From NCBI RefSeq assembly GCF_902498195.1, contig NZ_CABVIY010000003.1:248001-312000 (forward strand): a DNA stretch of 64,000 nucleotides, read 5' to 3'. Below are positions 17,657 to 26,516 of the stretch, piece after piece. Positions within the stretch are counted from its first letter, which is position 1; each line of letters begins with the position of its first letter. A program made the position numbers and the translations under genes. The notes under the pieces are model-generated. The model was not told the DNA's origin, did no database searches, and saw only the letters and a list, made by a program, of their open reading frames with translations. The DNA is from Pseudomonas fluorescens. Its GTDB lineage: Bacteria > Pseudomonadota > Gammaproteobacteria > Pseudomonadales > Pseudomonadaceae.

Positions 17657-18244
17657 TCAAGGCTGGTCAGTGGTCAGAAAGCGCTTCGCCGCGTCGAGGA
17701 TTTCATCCGACAGCGCGTCGCCCCGGCTGGCCCGGGCCAGGGTCAATGCGCCCACCATCAGTGAGTATTGGGCCAGCGCCTGAAGTCGTTGTTCGCCGGG
17801 ATCCTCTGAATCCATCAGCTTGCCGAACGAATCGAGAAGTCGATTCAGGCCGTCCATGAACGGCTCGCGCAAGCCGCTCCCGGCACTCTCGTGGCACATG
17901 TCGCCGGCGAAGGCCACCACCGGGCAGCTGTCGCCAGGATTGTCGCGGCTGTGGGTGGACAGGTAAGGCTCGATCAGGGCACGGCGCGCGGCGGCCTTGT
18001 CGTCGGTGGTGATCCGTTCCCGCCAGCGCGTGCCCACTTCCTTGAACGCCCGCTCGCTGGCCTCCCTGGCCAGCGCTTCCTTGGACTCGAAGTGACCATA
18101 GAAGCCGCCATGGGTCAGGCCGGCAGCGGCCATGACATCGACGACGCTGATCCCGTGCAAACCGCGCTCGCGGAACAGCCGCGTGGCGGCATCGACAATG
18201 ATTTCGCGGTTGAGGTCGGCTTGCTTGCGGGAAACTCGGGGCAT
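17657..18244 (-). CDS. TetR-family transcriptional regulator
   Basis: A 195-residue TetR protein. The N-terminal HTH spans about 14-60 (IIVDAATRLFRERGLHGISVVDVMAAAGLTHGG in part), with the family GGFYGHFESKEAL recognition region. The C-terminal domain contains a CPVVAFAGDM segment seen in NemR-like/AcrR-like subgroups. It follows the tautomerase gene by 29 bp on the same strand, so it probably regulates the pair in response to a reactive electrophile (inference). Confidence 0.9.
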   Translation of the reverse strand: MPRVSRKQADLNREIIVDAATRLFRERGLHGISVVDVMAAAGLTHGGFYGHFESKEALAREASERAFKEVGTRWRERITTDDKAAARRALIEPYLSTHSRDNPGDSCPVVAFAGDMCHESAGSGLREPFMDGLNRLLDSFGKLMDSEDPGEQRLQALAQYSLMVGALTLARASRGDALSDEILDAAKRFLTTDQP

Positions 18245-18273
18245 TGGCGGCTCACAGGTATCAAAATTAAGAA

Positions 18274-18657
18274 TCAGAGGGCGTACTGGGCAATGCCATT
18301 GCCGAACGACCAGTTTTCTTTCTTCACTTCCACCAGATTAATGAAAACATCTTCCAGGCGCACGGACAGTTCTGCATTCAGGCTCTCGGCGATGGTTTTG
18401 TAGAGCAGTTTCTTCTGTTCGACGGTGCGTCCTTCGCTGAGGGTGATCTGGATGATCACCAGCCCGTCGCTGCGCGGGATGCCCAGGTAGTTCGGATCGA
18501 AAATGAAATGATGCTCGTCGTGTTCGGCCAGGATCTGGAAATTATCGTCCTTGGGCACGCCAATGGTGCTGTGCATGGCGGCGTAGATCAGCTCGCCGAT
18601 ACGTTTGGCGTAGTTGGGGTCCTGTTGCTTTTTGATTTCGACGCGAACCAGTGGCAT
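18274..18657 (-). CDS. Tautomerase-superfamily protein
   Basis: A 127-residue protein beginning MPLVRVEI, so that Pro2 becomes the N-terminal catalytic base after Met removal, as in 4-oxalocrotonate tautomerase, MIF and malonate-semialdehyde decarboxylase relatives. It is about twice the length of a 4-OT monomer, typical of fused tautomerases. It is the first gene of a two-gene unit with a TetR regulator. Substrate unknown. Confidence 0.88.
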   Translation of the reverse strand: MPLVRVEIKKQQDPNYAKRIGELIYAAMHSTIGVPKDDNFQILAEHDEHHFIFDPNYLGIPRSDGLVIIQITLSEGRTVEQKKLLYKTIAESLNAELSVRLEDVFINLVEVKKENWSFGNGIAQYAL

Positions 18658-18758
18658 GGGATGACTCCAGAGGGAAGACAGGTGTGTTTAAAAATACATG
18701 ATGATTGACCTTTATCAAGTGCGGGCCGGTCTTTGCCGATGAAACGACGCCACTCCCT

Positions 18759-18848
18759 GTAGGAGCGAGCCTGCTCGCGATGGCGGTGTATCAGCCAATA
18801 CAGGTGCTGGATTTGCCGCCGCTATCGCGAGCAGGTTCGCTCCCACAG
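18759..18848. repeat. REP-type palindrome pair in the 18658-19024 intergenic stretch
   Basis: TGTAGGAGCGAGCCTGCTCGCGA and its inverted partner flank a spacer of about 45 bp. The remainder of 18658-19024 holds only the upstream region of the transporter gene; no convincing ORF is seen. Confidence 0.8.
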
Positions 18849-19024
18849 GGTTAAGGGTTGCCTTGCGAATCTCAAATTGGCACCACCGTTCCTCACCTAA
18901 GTCTTTGCTTCTGCTCATTAATCCCGGAGAATCGCGCGCTTGTTTCGGCCAGGGCACTGCCTGTCGGGTACTCCGACGCGTTCTGGCCGGGTGGCAAGTG
19001 ACCGGAATGTGGAGATCCCACCGG

Positions 19025-20305
19025 ATGAATGATCAGGCCAATAGCGTCAACGAACGCTATGTAGACGCGACACCAGCGACCCTTTCGAGCTGGAATCGCC
19101 AAGACACCACCTGGATGCTGGGCCTGTTTGGCACGGCGATTGGTGCCGGTACCCTGTTTTTACCGATCAACGCAGGCCTGGGCGGCTTTTGGCCGTTGCT
19201 GATCCTGGCGCTGCTGGCGTTCCCGATGACCTTCTACGCACACCGCGGCCTGACCCGCTTTGTGTTGTCCGGCCGTGAAGGCGCGGACATCACGCAAGTG
19301 GTGGAGGAGCATTTCGGCCTCAAGGCCGGCGCGGTGATCACCTTGCTGTACTTCTTCGCGATCTTCCCGATCCTGCTGATCTACAGTGTCGCCCTGACCA
19401 ACACCGTGGGCAGCTTCCTCGAACATCAACTGCACATCACGCCGCCACCGCGTGCGGTGCTGTCGCTGGTGCTGATCCTCGGCCTGCTGGCGGTGGTGCG
19501 TTGCGGCGAACAGATGATCGTCAAGGCCATGAGCCTGATGGTCTACCCGTTCATCGTCGCGTTGCTGTTCCTGGCGGTGTTCCTGATTCCGCACTGGAAC
19601 GGCGGCATCCTGACCACGGCCAGCACGTTGCCTGAGCCGTCGGCGTTGCTGCACACCCTGTGGCTGGCGATTCCGGTGATGGTGTTCTCGTTTAACCACT
19701 CGCCGATCATCTCGGCGTTCGCGGTGGACCAGAAGCGTCGTTACGGCGAGCACGCCGAACAGCGCAGTTCGCAGATCCTGTCCCGCGCCCACGCCTTGAT
19801 GGTGGTGATGGTGCTGTTCTTCGTCTTCAGCTGCGTGCTGACCCTGTCGCCGGCGCAACTGGCCGAGGCGAAGGCGCAGAACCTGTCGATCCTGTCGTAC
19901 CTGGCCAACCACTTCGACAACCCGACGATCGCCTTCGCGGCGCCGTTGATTGCGTTCGTGGCCATTTCCAAGTCATTCCTGGGGCACTATATCGGCGCCA
20001 GCGAAGGGCTGAAGGGCTTGATCGTCAAAACCGGCAAGCGTCCGTCAACCAAGGCGCTGGATCGCATGACTGCGGCTTTCATGCTGGTGGTGTGCTGGAT
20101 CGTCGCCACGCTGAACCCGAGCATCCTCGGCATGATCGAAACCATGGGCGGCCCGGTGATCGCGGCGATCCTGTTCCTGATGCCGATGTACGCCATCCGC
20201 AAGGTGCCGGCCATGGCCCGCTATCGCGGTCAGGCGTCGAACGTGTTTGTGGTGGCGGTGGGTCTTGTGGCGATTTCGGCGTTGATCTATTCGCTGAGTG
20301 CCTGA
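19025..20305 (+). CDS. HAAAP-family amino acid (serine/threonine) transporter, SdaC-like
   Basis: A 426-residue inner-membrane transporter with about 11 hydrophobic segments. The first helix GTAIGAGTLFLPINAG matches the SdaC/TdcC/YhaO group of proton-coupled serine or threonine importers. The start at 19025 was chosen since residues before MNDQANS are poorly family-like. It is convergent with acnB and ends in a shared terminator region. Confidence 0.88.
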   Translation: MNDQANSVNERYVDATPATLSSWNRQDTTWMLGLFGTAIGAGTLFLPINAGLGGFWPLLILALLAFPMTFYAHRGLTRFVLSGREGADITQVVEEHFGLKAGAVITLLYFFAIFPILLIYSVALTNTVGSFLEHQLHITPPPRAVLSLVLILGLLAVVRCGEQMIVKAMSLMVYPFIVALLFLAVFLIPHWNGGILTTASTLPEPSALLHTLWLAIPVMVFSFNHSPIISAFAVDQKRRYGEHAEQRSSQILSRAHALMVVMVLFFVFSCVLTLSPAQLAEAKAQNLSILSYLANHFDNPTIAFAAPLIAFVAISKSFLGHYIGASEGLKGLIVKTGKRPSTKALDRMTAAFMLVVCWIVATLNPSILGMIETMGGPVIAAILFLMPMYAIRKVPAMARYRGQASNVFVVAVGLVAISALIYSLSA

Positions 20306-20313
20306 TCCCCGAA

Positions 20314-20397
20314 GATCAAAAGATCGCAGCCTGCGGCAGCTCCTACATTGGAATGCGTTTCCCTGTAGGAGCTGCCGCAGGCTGCGATCTCTTGATT
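20314..20397. repeat. TGTAGGAGCTGCCG-type palindrome pair
   Basis: Inverted copies of the GATCGCAGCCTGCGGCAGCTCCTACA element separated by 16 bp, directly after the SdaC-like gene. Confidence 0.82.
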
Positions 20398-20407
20398 CGA
20401 AAGGCAT

Positions 20408-20446
20408 AAAAAAACGCCGCTCATCTCACGATGGGCGGCGTTTTTT
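20408..20446. terminator. Bidirectional rho-independent terminator
   Basis: The stem ACGCCGCTCATC/GATGGGCGGCGT has a run of A on its left and a run of T on its right, so it can end both the SdaC-like gene (plus) and acnB (minus). Confidence 0.9.
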
Positions 20447-20460
20447 ATTGCTTTGTAACC

Positions 20461-23061
20461 TTAGGCTTGAACGACCGGGATCTTGGCGTTCGCTGCAACT
20501 TCACGGAACTCGGCAATCTGGTCGAAGGACAGGTAGCGGTAGACATCGGCCGCCATGCTGTCGATCTTGCCAGCGTATTCCATGTACTCCTCGACGGTCG
20601 GCAGGCGACCCAGGATGGAAGCCACGGACGCCAGCTCGGCCGAAGCCAGGTAGACGTTCGCGCCGTCACCCAGACGGTTCGGGAAGTTACGGGTCGACGT
20701 CGACACCACGGTGCTGTTCGGCTCTACACGTGCCTGGTTACCCATGCACAGCGAGCAGCCCGGCATTTCCATGCGAGCGCCAGCCTTGCCGTAGATGCCG
20801 TAGTAGCCTTCTTCGGTCAGTTGGTGAGCGTCCATCTTGGTCGGCGGCGACAGCCACAGACGGGTTGGCAGCTGACCCTTGACCTGATCCAGCAGTTTAC
20901 CGGCAGCGCGGAAGTGACCGATGTTGGTCATGCACGAACCGATGAACACTTCGTCGATCTTCTCGCCAGCAACGCTGGAGAGCAGGCGAGCGTCATCCGG
21001 GTCGTTCGGAGCGCAGAGCACAGGCTCGTTGATCTCGGCCAGATCGATTTCGATGACTTCGGCGTATTCGGCGTCGGCATCGGCTTCCATCAGCTCAGGG
21101 TTGGCGATCCAGGCTTCCATCGCTTGAGCACGACGTTCCAGGGTACGTACATCGCCGTAGCCTTCGCCGATCATCCAGCGCAGCAGGGTGATGTTGGACT
21201 GCAGGTACTCGGTGATCGAGTCTTTCGACAGCTTGATGGTGCAACCGGCAGCCGAACGTTCGGCCGAGGCGTCGGACAGCTCGAAAGCCTGTTCGATGCT
21301 CAGGTTGTCCAGGCCTTCGATTTCCAGGATGCGGCCGGAGAAGGCGTTTTTCTTGCCTTTCTTCTCGACGGTCAACAGACCTTTCTGGATGGCGAAGTAA
21401 GGAATGGCATGAACCAGGTCACGCAGGGTGACGCCAGGCTGCATTTTGCCTTTGAAGCGCACCAGGATCGATTCCGGCATGTCCAGCGGCATCACGCCGG
21501 TGGCTGCGGCGAACGCTACCAGGCCGGAACCGGCCGGGAACGAAATGCCCATCGGGAAACGGGTGTGGGAGTCACCACCGGTACCGACGGTGTCTGGCAG
21601 CAGCATGCGGTTCAGCCACGAGTGGATGATGCCGTCGCCCGGACGCAGGGAGACGCCGCCACGGGTCATGATGAAGTCAGGCAGGGTGTGGTGGGTGGTC
21701 ACGTCGATCGGCTTCGGATAAGCCGCGGTGTGGCAGAAAGACTGCATCACCAGATCAGCGGAGAAGCCCAGGCACGCCAGGTCTTTCAGTTCGTCACGGG
21801 TCATTGGACCGGTGGTGTCCTGGGAACCCACGGTGGTCATCTTCGGTTCGCAGTAGGTGCCAGGACGCACACCGGCTACGCCGCAAGCCTTGCCGACCAT
21901 TTTCTGCGCCAGGGTGAAACCCTTGGTGCTTTCGGCTGGCGCTTCAGGCTTCTTGAACAGGTCGAACGCAGGCAGACCCAGCTCGGCGCGAGCCTTCTCG
22001 GTCAGGCCACGGCCGATGATCAGCGGAATACGGCCGCCAGCGCGTACTTCGTCCAGCAGCACCGGGGTCTTCATTTCGAAGGTGGTCAGGACTTCGTCGG
22101 TGCCGTGCTTGCAGACTTTGCCAGCATGCGGGTACAGGTCGATCACGTCGCCCATGTGCATGTTGGAGACGTCGAATTCGATTGGCAGTGCGCCAGCATC
22201 TTCCATGGTGTTGTAGAAGATCGGAGCGATCTTGCTGCCGAAGCAGAAACCGCCGGCACGCTTGTTTGGCACGTAAGGAACGTCGTCGCCGAAGAACCAC
22301 AGTACGGAGTTGGTCGCCGATTTACGCGAAGAACCGGTACCGACCACGTCGCCGACGTAGGCGATCGGGAAGCCGGAGTTGCGCATTTCTTCGATCTGCT
22401 TCATCGGGCCGGTGACGCCTTGTGCGTCAGGCACGATGCCGTCGCGAGCCATTTTCAGCATGGCCAGGGCGTGCAGCGGGATGTCCGGGCGGGACCAGGC
22501 ATCAGGGGCAGGGGACAGGTCGTCGGTGTTGGTCTCGCCAGTCACCTTGAACACGCGCAGGCTGATCTTGTCGGCCAGGGTCGGGCGGTTCTTGAACCAC
22601 TCGCCGTCAGCCCAGGATTGCAGTACGCCTTGGGCGTGAACGTTGCCGTTCTTGGCTTTTTCAGCCACGTCGTGGAAAGCGTCGAACATCAGCAGGGTGT
22701 GCTTGAGTTCCTTGGCCGCTACTGGCGCCAGTTCGGCGTCGTCCAGCAGGTTGACCAGGGTCACGATGTTGTAGCCGCCCTGCATGGTGCCGAGCAGTTC
22801 AACAGCGCGCTTCTTGTCGAGCAGAGGAGATTTGGCTTCGCCTTTGGCGAGGGCGGACAGGAAGCCGGCCTTTACATAGGCTGCTTCGTCCACTCCAGGT
22901 GGAACGCGATTGGTGATCAGGTCAACGAGGAAAGCTTCTTCGCCAGCCGGGGGATTTTTCAGCAGCTCGACCAGGCCTGCAGTTTGTTCGGCGTTAAGCG
23001 GCTGGGGAACGATACCCAGTGCTGCACGCTCTTCGATATGTTTGCGGTAGGCTTCAAGCAC
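20461..23061 (-). CDS. acnB: Aconitate hydratase B (bifunctional 2-methylisocitrate dehydratase)
   Basis: An 866-residue AcnB, the main TCA-cycle aconitase, which interconverts citrate and isocitrate and also handles 2-methylisocitrate. The N-terminal HEAT-like domain precedes the catalytic domains. The [4Fe-4S] cysteines are in IGSCMTNIG and PGCSLCMGN. The start was set at the GTG at 23061: it gives [11 protein letters not shown] as the first residues, and a length almost identical to the 865 residues of E. coli AcnB. An in-frame ATG at 23109 would add 16 unusual residues. A long dyad element lies 120 bp upstream. Confidence 0.97.
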   Translation of the reverse strand: MLEAYRKHIEERAALGIVPQPLNAEQTAGLVELLKNPPAGEEAFLVDLITNRVPPGVDEAAYVKAGFLSALAKGEAKSPLLDKKRAVELLGTMQGGYNIVTLVNLLDDAELAPVAAKELKHTLLMFDAFHDVAEKAKNGNVHAQGVLQSWADGEWFKNRPTLADKISLRVFKVTGETNTDDLSPAPDAWSRPDIPLHALAMLKMARDGIVPDAQGVTGPMKQIEEMRNSGFPIAYVGDVVGTGSSRKSATNSVLWFFGDDVPYVPNKRAGGFCFGSKIAPIFYNTMEDAGALPIEFDVSNMHMGDVIDLYPHAGKVCKHGTDEVLTTFEMKTPVLLDEVRAGGRIPLIIGRGLTEKARAELGLPAFDLFKKPEAPAESTKGFTLAQKMVGKACGVAGVRPGTYCEPKMTTVGSQDTTGPMTRDELKDLACLGFSADLVMQSFCHTAAYPKPIDVTTHHTLPDFIMTRGGVSLRPGDGIIHSWLNRMLLPDTVGTGGDSHTRFPMGISFPAGSGLVAFAAATGVMPLDMPESILVRFKGKMQPGVTLRDLVHAIPYFAIQKGLLTVEKKGKKNAFSGRILEIEGLDNLSIEQAFELSDASAERSAAGCTIKLSKDSITEYLQSNITLLRWMIGEGYGDVRTLERRAQAMEAWIANPELMEADADAEYAEVIEIDLAEINEPVLCAPNDPDDARLLSSVAGEKIDEVFIGSCMTNIGHFRAAGKLLDQVKGQLPTRLWLSPPTKMDAHQLTEEGYYGIYGKAGARMEMPGCSLCMGNQARVEPNSTVVSTSTRNFPNRLGDGANVYLASAELASVASILGRLPTVEEYMEYAGKIDSMAADVYRYLSFDQIAEFREVAANAKIPVVQA

Positions 23062-23181
23062 AGTTATTACCCTCATCAGTGGTCCCAAATGGGTGTCCGG
23101 GACGCTCATCCCGAAATTGCCGTACTCATGCGCTGCGTGGCGTTGTGGGCCACTTAGCCAGAATTACCGACAATTCCTTAC

Positions 23182-23321
23182 AGAAGCTGCTTTCAAAGTT
23201 TTACGCCTGCAGAACGGGAGCTGATGAGGGTTGGCGTTGGGCTTTTCCCCGCTGGAAAAACCCCTCGCCAACACCGCTCTGAAGGAACGACTGTGCTCGT
23301 GACGCTTTGAAAACAGCTTCT
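23182..23321. repeat. 140 bp imperfect dyad element in the 23062-23468 intergenic stretch
   Basis: The outer arms AGAAGCTGCTTTCAAAG (23182-23198) and CTTTGAAAACAGCTTCT (23305-23321) pair at 16 of 17 positions. The inner arms (23230-23248 and 23254-23272) pair at about 15 of 19 around a 5 bp loop. The whole can fold into one long hairpin. It lies upstream of both acnB and the divergent DUF1289 gene. It could be a small MITE or a structured RNA/5' UTR; no protein gene is seen in 23062-23468. Confidence 0.6.
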
Positions 23322-23468
23322 AACGGACATTGGCGCCTTAAAAGGCTGGCTGATTCTACGGCAAAAAAATATTAAAGGTAAGTTGGAGTCCGAATTTTGA
23401 GGGGTGATGAATGTTAGACAAAGGGCTAACATGCCGGCCTGTTTCGCTTTTTCGTGTTCTGCCTACCT

Positions 23469-23939
23469 ATGCCCAATCAGACCATCAAGACCCCCTGCGT
23501 CGGCCTTTGCTCCACTGTTTACGGTGACCTGGTGTGCCGTGGCTGCAAGCGTTTCCACCATGAGGTGATCCACTGGAACGGCTACAACGAAGAAGAAAAA
23601 CGGGCGGTGTGGCTGCGTCTTGAACAGCTGTTGTCCCAGGTGATGGCGGCCAAGGTGGAAATTTTCGATGCGTCGCTGCTCAAGACCCAGCTGGAGCAAC
23701 GCAAGATCCGCTTCGTGCCGCACCAGTCGGTCTATTGCTGGGCCTACCAGTTGATCGCGCGGGGTGCGCGGGTGATCAATAATCTGGAAGCCTACGGGAT
23801 GGTGTTGTTGCCGGAGTTCCGCGAGTGGAACCTGCCGGAACTGCGCGATGCCATCGACCGGGAGTTTTTCCTGCTGTCCGAGGCGCATTACCAGCGCTAC
23901 ATCGCGCCGGGTTTCCTCAAGGATGCCTTCGGCGGCTAA
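23469..23939 (+). CDS. DUF1289 domain protein
   Basis: A 156-residue protein with the DUF1289 module at the N-terminus: TPCVGLCSTVYGDLVCRGCKRF, in which four cysteines (about 10, 14, 23 and 26) form a probable metal site, followed by EVIHW. A C-terminal extension of about 100 residues, with a conserved YCWAYQLIARGARVIN segment, is common in Pseudomonas members. Function not established. Start at 23469 precedes the conserved TPC motif; the upstream frame adds five residues only. Confidence 0.82.
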   Translation: MPNQTIKTPCVGLCSTVYGDLVCRGCKRFHHEVIHWNGYNEEEKRAVWLRLEQLLSQVMAAKVEIFDASLLKTQLEQRKIRFVPHQSVYCWAYQLIARGARVINNLEAYGMVLLPEFREWNLPELRDAIDREFFLLSEAHYQRYIAPGFLKDAFGG

Positions 23940-23940
23940 A

Positions 23941-24018
23941 AAGATCGCAGCCTTCGGCAGCTCCTACAAGATTGCGTTCAACCTGCAGGAGCTGCCGAAG
24001 GCTGCGATCTGTTGATCT
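23941..24018. repeat. TGTAGGAGCTGCCG-type palindrome pair between convergent genes
   Basis: Two inverted GATCGCAGCCTTCGGCAGCTCCTACA-like arms around a short loop, beginning within 2 bp of the DUF1289 stop and ending 5 bp before the stress-protein stop. Confidence 0.82.
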
Positions 24019-24022
24019 TCAC

Positions 24023-24883
24023 TCAATGCCGGGCAAGCTCTTCCAGATGATCCTCGACCTCCTGAGGCTTGAGCACCAGCACATCACTCTCGACCGCATC
24101 CAGCACCACTTCCGCCGTGTTGCCGATCAAGGTTCCGGACAACCCGCTGCGCGCCACGGTGCCGATGACTGTCACCGCCGCCTGAAGCTTGTGCACCATG
24201 AACGGAATCAACACGTCCGCCGGGCCTTCGGCGATGTGCAGGTGCTCGTCGTCGATGTCGAATTCGGCCTGGAACGCCCGGCACTGCTCGCGATAACGCG
24301 CCTCGATGGTTTCACTGAGCTGCAGGGTAGGGTCGGCTGCCGACAACATCGGTGAAGGGTGGGCGCTGATCACGTGCAGGTGGGCCTTGGCCAGGCTGGC
24401 GATGTCGTAGCCGTAATCGATGATGGTGTTGTGCAAATGACGGTGTTCGCTCTCCATATTGCCCACATCCACGGCCGCCAGGATCACCTTGTCCTTCCAC
24501 GAGCCGCTGGTTTTCACCAGCAACACCGGGGTCGGGCAGTGACGCAGCAGTTTCCAGTCCGCGGGGGTCAACAGGGCTTTTTTCAGCGCGCCGTCGGGGA
24601 AATGCTGCTTGACCACCAGGCCGCAACCTTCGGCCTGCTGCACGTCGACGATGGTTTCGTGCAGGCTCTGGTTCCAGGCTTGCTCGGTGGTGACACTATA
24701 GCCGTCCTCCAGCAAGGCGGCCTTGAGCACGCCCAGCATGGCGCTGTGATCATGCCGGGGGTCGCACACCAGCAGGTGCAGGTGCGCCTGGGTCACGCCG
24801 GCAATCAGTTTGGCCCGTTTGAGCGCCAGGCTTTCCGAGTGTTCGGGTTCGATGACCACCAGAATGCTGCGTATGGCTTGCAT
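24023..24883 (-). CDS. Universal stress protein with two USP domains (UspE-like)
   Basis: A 286-residue tandem USP protein. Domain 1 runs from MQAIRSILVVIEPE to about 145 and ends in HCPTPVLLVK; domain 2 starts at KVILAAVDVG and ends in ESDVLVLKP. The second domain has the ATP-binding-like GTVARSGLSGTLIGNTAE segment. AGGAG precedes the start at 24883. A consensus Anr/FNR box lies about 71 bp upstream of the start codon, so induction under low oxygen is likely, as for known anaerobic-survival USPs of Pseudomonas. Confidence 0.92.
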   Translation of the reverse strand: MQAIRSILVVIEPEHSESLALKRAKLIAGVTQAHLHLLVCDPRHDHSAMLGVLKAALLEDGYSVTTEQAWNQSLHETIVDVQQAEGCGLVVKQHFPDGALKKALLTPADWKLLRHCPTPVLLVKTSGSWKDKVILAAVDVGNMESEHRHLHNTIIDYGYDIASLAKAHLHVISAHPSPMLSAADPTLQLSETIEARYREQCRAFQAEFDIDDEHLHIAEGPADVLIPFMVHKLQAAVTVIGTVARSGLSGTLIGNTAEVVLDAVESDVLVLKPQEVEDHLEELARH

Positions 24884-24953
24884 GATCGGGATCTCCTGAA
24901 AATGAAAAAGCGAGGCGTTGCACAACTATAGTTGCTGCCCGTCGGGCGGGGTG

Positions 24954-24967
24954 TTGATACATATCAA
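24954..24967. promoter_or_regulatory. Anr/FNR box
   Basis: TTGATACATATCAA is a complete match to the TTGAT-N4-ATCAA consensus of the oxygen-sensing regulator Anr. It sits 71 bp upstream of the USP start codon, compatible with a position near -41 of the promoter. Confidence 0.88.
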
Positions 24968-25045
24968 CGGTCGGCGACTGGTGGTCTGGCGGCAGGCCGG
25001 TATAATCGGCGCCCTTCGTTTTGAACCTTCTATCCCGTGGGCCCC

Positions 25046-25654
25046 ATGATCCTTCCCGACATTCACGAATTCCTAGGCTGCCGCACCCCCGACGGCTGGG
25101 TCCAGGCCGCGCTGGCCGATCAGGAAACCCTGCTGATCGACCACAAGAATTGCGAGTTCAAGGCTGCCAGCACGGCATTGAGCCTGATTGCTAAATATCA
25201 CTCCCACGTCGACCTGATCAACATGATGTCGCGTCTGGCGCGGGAAGAGTTGGTGCACCACGAACAAGTCATGCGCCTGATGAAAAAACGCAAGATCGCG
25301 CTGCGCCAGCTGTCCGCCGGGCGTTACGCCTCGGGGTTGCGCAAGGTGGTGCGCAGTCACGAGCCGGTGAAACTGGTGGATACCCTGGTGGTCGGGGCGT
25401 TCATCGAAGCCCGCAGTTGCGAGCGTTTCGAAGCGCTGGTGCCGCATCTGGACGAAGAACTGGGCAAGTTCTACTTCGGCCTGCTGAAAAGCGAAGCCCG
25501 GCACTTCCAGGGCTACCTGAAACTGGCTTACCAGTACGGGGATGCCAAGGACATCGCCCAGGTGATCGACAAGGTCCGCGCTGCCGAGCAGGCGCTGATT
25601 GAGTCGCCGGATGTGGAGTTCCGCTTTCACAGCGGTGTGCCCGCAGCCGCCTGA
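25046..25654 (+). CDS. miaE: tRNA-(ms2io6A)37 hydroxylase
   Basis: A 202-residue non-haem di-iron hydroxylase that hydroxylates the isopentenyl group of ms2i6A37 in tRNA. The ferritin-like four-helix fold carries the ligands in REELVHHEQ, EARSCERFE and SEARHFQGY. The ATG at 25046 was preferred over an in-frame GTG 9 bp upstream. It appears monocistronic with a clear terminator downstream. Confidence 0.95.
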   Translation: MILPDIHEFLGCRTPDGWVQAALADQETLLIDHKNCEFKAASTALSLIAKYHSHVDLINMMSRLAREELVHHEQVMRLMKKRKIALRQLSAGRYASGLRKVVRSHEPVKLVDTLVVGAFIEARSCERFEALVPHLDEELGKFYFGLLKSEARHFQGYLKLAYQYGDAKDIAQVIDKVRAAEQALIESPDVEFRFHSGVPAAA

Positions 25655-25704
25655 CGTGCTGTCCGGAAACTGTTAAAAACTCTTAAGAAAATGAAACATC
25701 ATCG

Positions 25705-25730
25705 AAAACCGGCCCACGAGGCCGGTTTTT
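25705..25730 (+). terminator. Rho-independent terminator after miaE
   Basis: The stem AAAACCGGCC/GGCCGGTTTT with a CACGA loop is followed by T residues, 50 bp after the miaE stop. Confidence 0.9.
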
Positions 25731-25808
25731 GCTGCCTGCCATCTGCGGCCCGGCATGGATCGGCGGCATAATGCCGACCCTTCACTTTCGAGTTGGCAGT
25801 CGCGCGTT

Positions 25809-26516
25809 ATGGATAACCTGGGTTTCGGCAAAGTACTGCTGGTGGAAGACGACGAAAGGCTCGCCGGGCTGATTGCGCATTTCCTGGCGCAACACGGCTT
25901 CGAGGTGCGACAGGTACATCGCGGCGATCTCGCGCTGGCTGCGTTTCTTGATTTCAAGCCCAAAATCGTCGTGCTCGACCTGATGCTGCCGGGCCAGAGC
26001 GGCCTGCACGTGTGTCGCGAGATCCGGAGCGTGGCCGATACGCCGATCGTCATCCTCACGGCCAAGGAGGACGACCTCGACCACATTCTGGGCCTCGAAT
26101 CCGGCGCCGACGACTACGTGATCAAGCCGATCAAGCCCCCGGTGCTGTTGGCCCGCCTGCGCGCCTTGCAGCGTCGGCAAACCCCGGACGCGGGCGTGTG
26201 CAACGCCCTGGAGTTCGGCCACCTGCACATCGACCGCAGCTGCCGCGAAGTGCGCCTGGCTGGCGAGGGTATCGAACTGACCACCATGGAGTTCGAGCTG
26301 CTGTGGCTGCTGGCCAGCGCCGCCGGCAAGATCCTGTCCCGCGATGACATTCTCAACCGCATGCGCGGCATTGCCTTCGACGGCCTCAATCGCAGCGTGG
26401 ATGTCTACATCAGCAAGCTGCGCGGCAAGCTCAAGGACAATCCCCGCGAGCCGGTGTGCATCAAGACCATCTGGGGCAAGGGTTACCTGTTCAATCCGTT
26501 TGCGTGGGAGCTGTAA
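25809..26516 (+). CDS. OmpR-family response regulator, RstA-like
   Basis: A 235-residue response regulator. The receiver has the acidic pair at 14-15, phosphorylated D57 in VVLDLMLPG and K in YVIKPIKPP. The winged-helix DNA-binding domain covers about 135-230 and ends in IKTIWGKGYLFN. The doubled PIKPP after the receiver lysine is seen in RstA-like regulators. The histidine kinase gene starts directly after the stop (TAAATG), so the two form an operon. Confidence 0.92.
   Translation: MDNLGFGKVLLVEDDERLAGLIAHFLAQHGFEVRQVHRGDLALAAFLDFKPKIVVLDLMLPGQSGLHVCREIRSVADTPIVILTAKEDDLDHILGLESGADDYVIKPIKPPVLLARLRALQRRQTPDAGVCNALEFGHLHIDRSCREVRLAGEGIELTTMEFELLWLLASAAGKILSRDDILNRMRGIAFDGLNRSVDVYISKLRGKLKDNPREPVCIKTIWGKGYLFNPFAWEL

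Noticed and set aside
20461..23109. ATG at 23109 as the acnB start
   Set aside because: It adds 16 residues with no counterpart in AcnB; the GTG at 23061 gives the family N-terminus and length.
20431..23157. A 908-codon open frame on the plus strand opposite acnB
   Set aside because: Antisense to a strongly conserved gene; its translation shows only GC-rich codon bias (His, Gln, Val-rich), no family motifs and no ribosome site.
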